This document shows, in pieces, positions 5,155 to 9,993 of a stretch of 9,993 nucleotides of DNA. Under the pieces are notes generated by a model that did no database searches, was not told the DNA's origin, and worked only from the letters and a program-made list of their open reading frames with translations. Both the position numbers and the translations under genes were made by a program. Position 1 is the stretch's first letter; every line of letters starts with the position of its first letter. The stretch spans positions 1-9,993 of the forward strand of contig JAIRUO010000085.1 of NCBI GenBank assembly GCA_031254385.1, given 5' to 3'. This stretch comes from Treponema sp. (GTDB taxonomy: Bacteria > Spirochaetota > Spirochaetia > Treponematales > Breznakiellaceae).

Positions 5155-8100
5155 TCACTGCACCTTCCCGCAATCCTTACATTTCTTCGTGAACAGTCCG
5201 CTTATCTGTCCGCCGCAATGAATACATAGACCTTGCTGCATACGGATAATTTGTTCTCTGGAGAGCGGACGACCAATATTCCGCCATTCGCTAACGTTGC
5301 ATCGACCTTTATTGCCTTCTCCGACCGCAACAACCGTGCCGTCCGCTTTCAAGCCTACTGTATAGTGGGTGAAAAGAGAAGAACAGCTAGAGCTAAATCC
5401 TCCAGCGGAAATAGCAACAATATTCCGCCAGCTGCCAACGTTGCACTCACCGTATGTATTATTTCCCACCGCAACAACTGTACCGTCCGCTTTCAAGCCT
5501 ACTGTATGGGAATGTGCGGCAAAAACCGCGACAATGTCAGACCAACCTATGTCGTACCAGCCTTTGTCCCGATTTGCCGCGGTTATAACAACTGTACCGT
5601 CTTTTTTCAAGCCAACTTTACCACTGCAATCGGATGAAACGGCGACAATATCCCGCCAGCCGTTGCACTCACCTTTATAAAATTTTCCAGCCACAACAAC
5701 TGTGCCGTCCTTTTTCAAGCCTACTGTATTAAAACTATCTGCAGAGATGGCGACAATAGCCTGCCACCCACTAACATTGCATTGCCCCAAACTATTATCC
5801 CCCGTCGCAACAACTGTGCCGTCCGCCTTTAAGCCCACTGTATGTTCATCACCAGCGAAAACTGCGACAATATTCCGCCAACTGCTAACGTCACACTGAC
5901 CACAGTATATTTCCCTAGGTAAACTATAAGGGGCATCATATAGCTTATTATTATACCCAACCGCAACGACAGTACCATCCTTTTTCAAGCCTACTGTATG
6001 GTCGTTGCCGGCAGAAATACAAGCGCTATATTTGGCATTGTGTTCACGCTTCTTTTTGAGCTCTTGTATCCGCTTTTCGAGGCGTTCCTGTTCTTGCCTA
6101 ATGCGCTCCTGTTCTTGCCGTTCTTTTTCGGCGTGTTGCTCGGCTTCTATTCGTTCTTTTTCAGCGAATTGTACAACAAGTTCATCATATTTTCCTCTAT
6201 CCGCTCCTAGCTCAAGAAGCAGATTTACAAGATCGTCATTATTCATACCGAATGCAGTAAATAGAGGGTATCTGCCGTCATCTGAACATTCATTTATATC
6301 CGCTCCAAGTTTACATAGAAGCCGCATCAAATTATAAAGAGTATCAGGGCTTTGTTTTTTGCTCAAATATTCAAAATAACCTACTATATAGTCGATTGGA
6401 GTCTTTTTATCAATACAATTTGGTCCTGCCAGCGGTAAGCCCTGCGCGGCGTATGTCTCAAAAAGATCGGAACGACTAGCGTAGCTATCAATAAAATCTT
6501 TTAGTATAGCCTCCCCGTTGCTGCCGGTAAGCTCTTTGAATGACAAAAAAGGGAATAAGCCCAGCAGAAAAAACTGTTCTAGTATGCTGAGATTGTCAAA
6601 TTTATCTGTTGATTCGAAATCGTCCCCATAAATTCCGGACAGCCACACGAGTAGCGTGGAATCTGTTTCCATTACCGCTTTTTTAACAAGGTCTATCTGC
6701 GCTCCGTTCTTCTCCTTTTTGAGTTCGTCAGGGCTTTGATAGCGTTTGGTGCCTATAGTAATGCCGCCATCCTGCTGTAGTTTCAAATAAATAAGGGCGA
6801 GAGCTTGTTTGGGGGTATATTCCTTAAAAAAGCTGCAAAATGTCTGCGCCGCTTCCTTTCCCTCTGAACCTTCGGTTGCTGCAAGATACAGGTACAGATT
6901 TGCATTGGGTTTTTTCAGATCTTCCATATAATAAGCAGATTCAGCCATTATAGCGTCCGCCATGTCTTCACCGCTTTCGCAGATTTTTCCGCCCCTGCTT
7001 TTAAAGGGCCTACCCGAATCAAAGGTGTAAATCGCGGTATAAAGCCCAGCGTCTTTATCCTTGTTATATTCTGATACGATATTTTCAGCTTTATTGAATA
7101 ACATGACATCGCCGGCTTTTTGAAGCCAGTTTTTTATGATGTCGCTGTACAGGCAGGTTTTTCCCACATCGGGGTATTTTTCCATCAGAGCGGCTAGCTC
7201 TTTGGGGTTTGACGCATATTCTTTATCGGAGAATTTTAACGGTTCATAAGCGGTGCTTGTAGTGCTTGCACTGCTAGTCTTTTTGACACGCTGCGTAAGG
7301 GTTTCTCCTTTAAGCCACTTCTGTACCTGTTCGTTCCCCCATCGATCCTTGCGCTGTGGTTTTATTAGCCCTTGTATTAATTCCGCGTAATCACTTGGCA
7401 TATCAATGGGCAAGTCTACATTCTCTTCGGCAATCAGGTAGTCCCGTTGTGTTGCCTTTATGCCCTTGAACGGTTTTTCACCCAGCCAGAGTTCTATCAT
7501 GGTTATTCCAAGAGCAAAATAATCAACGGACGGCGTTGCCATTACCTCTTTCCGGTTTCCCTTGTGAGCCAATTCGGGCGCGGCGTACAGGTCGGTAATG
7601 CTGGCGACTACTTCGACTTCTTCATTTCCTGGGCGCATAACGCTTGAAATACCGAAATCGGCAAGAACCAACGATGACTTAGCCGCATCTTTAAAATAGA
7701 TGTTTTCCGGCTTTAAGTCCTGATAAATAACTTTGTAGAAATCGTGAAGCTGCTGCAGACCTTCGTTTATCTGTTTTATAATGGTTTTTATTTTTTTTGT
7801 ATCATTTACACCGCCGTGGGTTTTAAGAAACTGATCAAGGGTGCCGCCTTCCGCATACTCCATAATTTCATAATCCTGATTGTTGAATCTGCCAAAGTCG
7901 AATACTTCAATAATCCTGTTCTTTGGGTTGTTTTTGATCTTGGTTAAAACCTTTTTTGCGGTATCGCTCAGCGGCATATCCGGCTTGTAATGTTTCAAGG
8001 CATACGGATTGCCGTCTATATTAATTTTGTAGACATTGGCTTCGCCGGAACTGCTGCTGATCATTTTTTCTATGACGCAGTTTTTGTCATCCAAAATGAT

Positions 8101-8241
8101 GGTCTGCCCCGCTGTGAACAATTCGCCTGTTGACTTGCCTCCTTGATTGCCGCTCAATTTAGCGGTACCAGCGTTCATGCGAGCAGTACCATCATTCATT
8201 TTGGTAGTACTTTGGTCATTGTTCATTTTTTCGGTACTCAT
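5155..8241 (-). CDS. Hanks-type kinase fused to ankyrin-like, RCC1-like and zinc-ribbon regions
   Basis: A 1028-residue protein. After a repeat-bearing N-terminus, residues about 58-312 form a protein kinase domain: ATP-binding lysine in YALKHYK (K83), catalytic loop YQDLKPEN (D175, N180), DFG at 195-197 and APE at 221-223. The HRD motif reads YQD, so it is a non-RD kinase. The usual alpha-C glutamate is not obvious. A long helical middle follows; residues about 633-685 look like two ankyrin repeats (LLCKLGADIN, LLLELGADRG). Residues about 692-735 are a highly charged coiled coil. Residues 738-989 hold six RCC1-like repeats (HTVGLKADGTVVAVG). The C-terminus is a zinc ribbon (C1006, C1009, C1021, C1024). 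No clear membrane helix or signal peptide is seen, so it is probably cytoplasmic, unlike PASTA kinases. An AGGAG at 8254-8250 overlaps the stop of the upstream gene, 11 bp away. I infer a kinase with a large protein-docking scaffold; its substrate is unknown. Confidence 0.9.
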   Translation of the reverse strand: MSTEKMNNDQSTTKMNDGTARMNAGTAKLSGNQGGKSTGELFTAGQTIILDDKNCVIEKMISSSSGEANVYKINIDGNPYALKHYKPDMPLSDTAKKVLTKIKNNPKNRIIEVFDFGRFNNQDYEIMEYAEGGTLDQFLKTHGGVNDTKKIKTIIKQINEGLQQLHDFYKVIYQDLKPENIYFKDAAKSSLVLADFGISSVMRPGNEEVEVVASITDLYAAPELAHKGNRKEVMATPSVDYFALGITMIELWLGEKPFKGIKATQRDYLIAEENVDLPIDMPSDYAELIQGLIKPQRKDRWGNEQVQKWLKGETLTQRVKKTSSASTTSTAYEPLKFSDKEYASNPKELAALMEKYPDVGKTCLYSDIIKNWLQKAGDVMLFNKAENIVSEYNKDKDAGLYTAIYTFDSGRPFKSRGGKICESGEDMADAIMAESAYYMEDLKKPNANLYLYLAATEGSEGKEAAQTFCSFFKEYTPKQALALIYLKLQQDGGITIGTKRYQSPDELKKEKNGAQIDLVKKAVMETDSTLLVWLSGIYGDDFESTDKFDNLSILEQFFLLGLFPFLSFKELTGSNGEAILKDFIDSYASRSDLFETYAAQGLPLAGPNCIDKKTPIDYIVGYFEYLSKKQSPDTLYNLMRLLCKLGADINECSDDGRYPLFTAFGMNNDDLVNLLLELGADRGKYDELVVQFAEKERIEAEQHAEKERQEQERIRQEQERLEKRIQELKKKREHNAKYSACISAGNDHTVGLKKDGTVVAVGYNNKLYDAPYSLPREIYCGQCDVSSWRNIVAVFAGDEHTVGLKADGTVVATGDNSLGQCNVSGWQAIVAISADSFNTVGLKKDGTVVVAGKFYKGECNGWRDIVAVSSDCSGKVGLKKDGTVVITAANRDKGWYDIGWSDIVAVFAAHSHTVGLKADGTVVAVGNNTYGECNVGSWRNIVAISAGGFSSSCSSLFTHYTVGLKADGTVVAVGEGNKGRCNVSEWRNIGRPLSREQIIRMQQGLCIHCGGQISGLFTKKCKDCGKVQ
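5272..6030 (-). repeat. Six tandem RCC1-like repeats
   Basis: The segment encodes six repeats of about 36-51 residues on the pattern IVAVxAGxxHTVGLKADGTVVAVGxNxxGQCNVSxWRN. They begin at about residues 738, 791, 829, 865, 903 and 941. Repeats 1 and 6 carry insertions; repeat 4 has lost the HT and the VG-N parts. At DNA level the plus strand shows it as recurring copies of CAACAACTGTGCCGTCC followed by TTTCAAGCCTACTGTAT. RCC1-type repeats build a beta-propeller for protein binding, classically with seven blades, so six may form an incomplete ring or recruit another element. Confidence 0.85.
8146..8208 (-). repeat. Tandem seven-residue T-x-(K/R)-M-N repeats at the kinase N-terminus
   Basis: Residues 12-32 read TTKMNDG, TARMNAG, TAKLSGN, three adjacent seven-residue units, and a further related unit (TEKMNND) sits at residues 3-9. 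Each puts a threonine two residues before a basic residue in a segment that should be unstructured. From memory, related bacterial kinases carry comparable threonine/arginine-rich N-terminal repeats. I infer possible autophosphorylation sites. Confidence 0.6.
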
Positions 8242-8252
8242 TCCTCTTTCTC

Positions 8253-8816
8253 CTACATTCGTTCAACCAAAATTCTCCAATTATGGCACGACCATTCAAG
8301 TGAAGGAGGGAGTGACACTTTTGTTTGCTGAATTTGGCGGCATTTTTTTGCCAAAACTTGGGCCATATCTCTTACTTTACTGTTGTTATTTTTAACACGA
8401 GGACCTTCCTCTTCCTCATCGGTATTCCCGGTAGAAAGATACTGAACCCAGTTTTCAATCCGGTATTTAGGGCAGATAAAAACGGCCTTTTCGAACATTT
8501 CCTGGGTGATTCCGTTTTCCTTGGCGGTTTCCCAATAGAGTTTTTTGAGTTGATCTCCTGTTTCAAGTGTATCAAGATCGGCAAGTACTATCAGTGTCGT
8601 ATCGCTGCCCATAGCGATACAATTTTTCAATTCTTGCGGGAATTTTCGTTGTAATTCCGCTTTACCGCCGCAATCAATGAAACGCGCCTTTCCTGTCGAA
8701 AACGGGCGAAGCCAATCAGGGTCATAAGCTTTCAAAAACGCATTTGCAAAAACAGGATCTATACTCTGCCCTTCTTTGCCTTCATGCATACAGATTATTT
8801 GCGTTCGTTTCGCCAT
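8253..8816 (-). CDS. TOPRIM-like DUF4276/RloB-type protein
   Basis: A 187-residue protein with the layout of a small TOPRIM nuclease-like domain. Beta-strand 1 ends in the conserved glutamate (IICMHEG, E12). A hydrophobic strand ends in the D-x-D pair (LIVLADLD, D80 and D82). Later comes RIENWVQYL (about 119-127), which matches the (E)IExW pattern common in DUF4276 and related proteins. An acidic, asparagine-rich linker (DEEEEGPRVKNNN) precedes a helical C-terminus ending in SLEWSCHNWRILVERM. These acidic residues would bind Mg2+ for nucleic-acid cleavage. The start ATG is 4 bp after the stop of the ATPase gene, and its AGGAT site overlaps that stop, so translation is probably coupled. By analogy with PARIS and RloA/RloB it is likely the effector of the ATPase. 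DUF4276 versus RloB cannot be decided by eye. Confidence 0.72.
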   Translation of the reverse strand: MAKRTQIICMHEGKEGQSIDPVFANAFLKAYDPDWLRPFSTGKARFIDCGGKAELQRKFPQELKNCIAMGSDTTLIVLADLDTLETGDQLKKLYWETAKENGITQEMFEKAVFICPKYRIENWVQYLSTGNTDEEEEGPRVKNNNSKVRDMAQVLAKKCRQIQQTKVSLPPSLEWSCHNWRILVERM

Positions 8817-8820
8817 TATT

Positions 8821-9903
8821 TTATCCTACCCATCCTCTGGCAAGGGCTTCTCCCGCACTCATCCCTTCGGGAACATTCAACGGCACGGCGCGTGTCGGAG
8901 ACTTGTGATTATCCCGCAAAAAAACAATCCCCTTTGATGGATTATTGTCCAGAATTTCCGAGTTATGGGAAATAAGTATTGCCTGATGGAGGTTATCTGT
9001 AATTTCACTCATCGATAATAGCCAAGGCTGCAATTCCTGCAAACTGATATAATTATCAGGTTCATCAATGAAAACAGACGCTATATTGCCTTTGGCCAAC
9101 GCTGAATGAACCATATACAGGCTGACAAGCATTTTTTCTCCGTCGGACAAACCTGAAAAAGGCAGTACCACCCCTTCAAAGTGTAATTCCAAAATTTTGG
9201 ACATACCTGCATCATCGAGTTTCAGGTGTTTCAGGTCCGGCCATAAACCTCTTAAAGACTCTCTAAAAAGATCGGTATTTTCCTGGTCCTGAACCAGATG
9301 ACGATACCATGATATTACATTGCTCAAATCAAAATTCAGGAATTTATTTTCGGCTTTGCTTTCAAATTCCATATTGCGGACACTCGGGCGTATTATCAAA
9401 ACATTTGATAACGCTTTTTGAAGAATCTCAATTTCCTGCCTTTCGCGAACAGGCTGTATTGACGACAATGCCGCCTGCCTCCAGTCCAAAGGGAAACCTC
9501 TGTCCTGATCAAAATGGACCCCGTCTAAATCCCTTCTGTAAAGTTCCCTGTTATCACAGAGCGCCATCTCTTTTATTATCCTCGGTTCGTGCAGAGGGGC
9601 TTGTTCAATATGAATAACATACTTAAAATCATGGTTATCCACTTTTAATTCAAGTTCAAACTCCTGGGTTGTGCTGCCAAGCCAATGACAAAGTTCAAGT
9701 TTGGTAACAGTGCGGTTACTTATATCCCCTGATTGTCCCCCAAAAAAACACCTACCGATGGCAAGGTCGCAAATAAATTTAACGGCATCGAATACTGAAC
9801 TTTTGCCAGTACCATTTGCGCCACAGAGGACTTCCAATGCGTCAAATTTCATATCAAAAGCGACAAGACATCTAAAGTTGTTCACATAAAGCCTTGTTAT
9901 CAT
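8821..9903 (-). CDS. ABC/RecF-like AAA ATPase (AAA_15/21 type)
   Basis: A 360-residue ATPase with all core motifs: N-terminal strand ITRLYVNNFRCL typical of SMC/RecF-like proteins, Walker A GANGTGKSS (28-36), ABC signature FSGLSDGEK (249-257), Walker B SVFIDEPD (276-283) with catalytic E281, and the H-switch histidine in ISHNSE (H313). The middle part (about 85-235) is a divergent insertion, shorter than in SMC/Rad50 and without a long coiled coil. Such single-chain ATPases occur in PARIS (AriA), RloA and OLD-like nucleases, where they dimerise or oligomerise on ATP and control a TOPRIM partner. No TOPRIM domain is fused here; it is supplied by the next gene. The start is supported by AGGAGA at 9916-9911, 7 bp before the ATG. 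It is the first gene of the operon. I infer the sensor/regulator role. Confidence 0.88.
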   Translation of the reverse strand: MITRLYVNNFRCLVAFDMKFDALEVLCGANGTGKSSVFDAVKFICDLAIGRCFFGGQSGDISNRTVTKLELCHWLGSTTQEFELELKVDNHDFKYVIHIEQAPLHEPRIIKEMALCDNRELYRRDLDGVHFDQDRGFPLDWRQAALSSIQPVRERQEIEILQKALSNVLIIRPSVRNMEFESKAENKFLNFDLSNVISWYRHLVQDQENTDLFRESLRGLWPDLKHLKLDDAGMSKILELHFEGVVLPFSGLSDGEKMLVSLYMVHSALAKGNIASVFIDEPDNYISLQELQPWLLSMSEITDNLHQAILISHNSEILDNNPSKGIVFLRDNHKSPTRAVPLNVPEGMSAGEALARGWVG

Positions 9904-9946
9904 CAGTTTCTCTCCTAAAGAACAGAGTATATACCATTCGCAGACA

Positions 9947-9976
9947 ATTATACACCGAATTTTTGAATTCTTTCAA
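9947..9976 (-). promoter_or_regulatory. Sigma-A-like promoter of the ATPase-TOPRIM-kinase operon
   Basis: On the minus strand TTGAAA (9976-9971) and a perfect TATAAT (9952-9947) are separated by 18 bp, giving a leader of about 35 nt before the ATPase ribosome binding site and start. The spacer contains a perfect inverted repeat, GAATT-CAAA-AATTC (9970-9957), filling most of the space between the two boxes, which could be an operator. Confidence 0.65.
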
Positions 9977-9993
9977 GACAAAATATCTGAAAG

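Noticed and set aside
5272..6030. Regularly spaced DNA repeats that could be taken for a CRISPR array
   Set aside because: Spacing is irregular, the repeats are imperfect, and they fall in frame inside one long coding region as RCC1-like protein repeats.
5233..6337. Several plus-strand ORFs opposite the RCC1 repeats and coiled coil
   Set aside because: Their regularity comes from the repeats and the charged coiled coil encoded on the minus strand.

Overview
The window looks like chromosomal DNA of a low-to-medium GC Gram-positive anaerobe of the Clostridia. The evidence is strong GGAGG-type ribosome binding sites, sigma-A-like promoters, a lipoprotein signal, and several protein families that I know mainly from Clostridia (DUF4491, DUF5685, a zinc-ribbon membrane protein, and a small radical SAM protein). 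The species cannot be told from the sequence. No tRNA, rRNA, CRISPR array, transposase, integrase or phage gene was seen. Bases 1-83 hold no gene I can support.

The layout is convergent. The plus-strand half (84-4282) holds a small DUF4491 membrane protein, a decayed N-terminal remnant of another membrane-protein gene (377-502), a radical SAM protein (489-1583), a hairpin and a possible promoter. A tight four-gene run follows: two-helix membrane protein with a zinc ribbon (1682-2071), DUF5685 protein (2092-2904), J-domain/TPR protein (2901-3605, ATGA overlap) and a short lipoprotein (3635-4282). The first three look like a conserved but uncharacterised, chaperone-linked membrane module.

The middle (4283-5154) is AT-rich and decayed. 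On the minus strand it carries a good promoter (TTGACC-17-TATATT), a 78-residue ORF, and an overlapping gene broken by both a nonsense codon and a frameshift in a seven-base homopolymer.

The minus-strand half (9903 down to 5155) is the most interesting part. It is a compact three-gene operon behind one well-formed promoter (TTGAAA-18-TATAAT). In order it encodes an ABC/RecF-like AAA ATPase (360 aa), a small TOPRIM-like protein of the DUF4276/RloB type (187 aa), and a 1028-residue modular protein. The last joins a Hanks-type kinase, ankyrin-like repeats, a charged coiled coil, six RCC1-like repeats and a C-terminal zinc ribbon. Gaps are 4 and 11 bp, and both downstream ribosome binding sites overlap the preceding stop codon.

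Split ATPase-plus-TOPRIM pairs are known anti-phage modules (PARIS AriA/AriB, RloA/RloB, and the fused OLD/GajA enzymes), and Hanks kinases also act in phage defence. The inference is that this is a three-component defence or stress system in which the ATPase/TOPRIM pair is coupled to a kinase carrying a large protein-recognition scaffold. I do not know this combination as a named system, but only a neighbourhood search could show that it is new.
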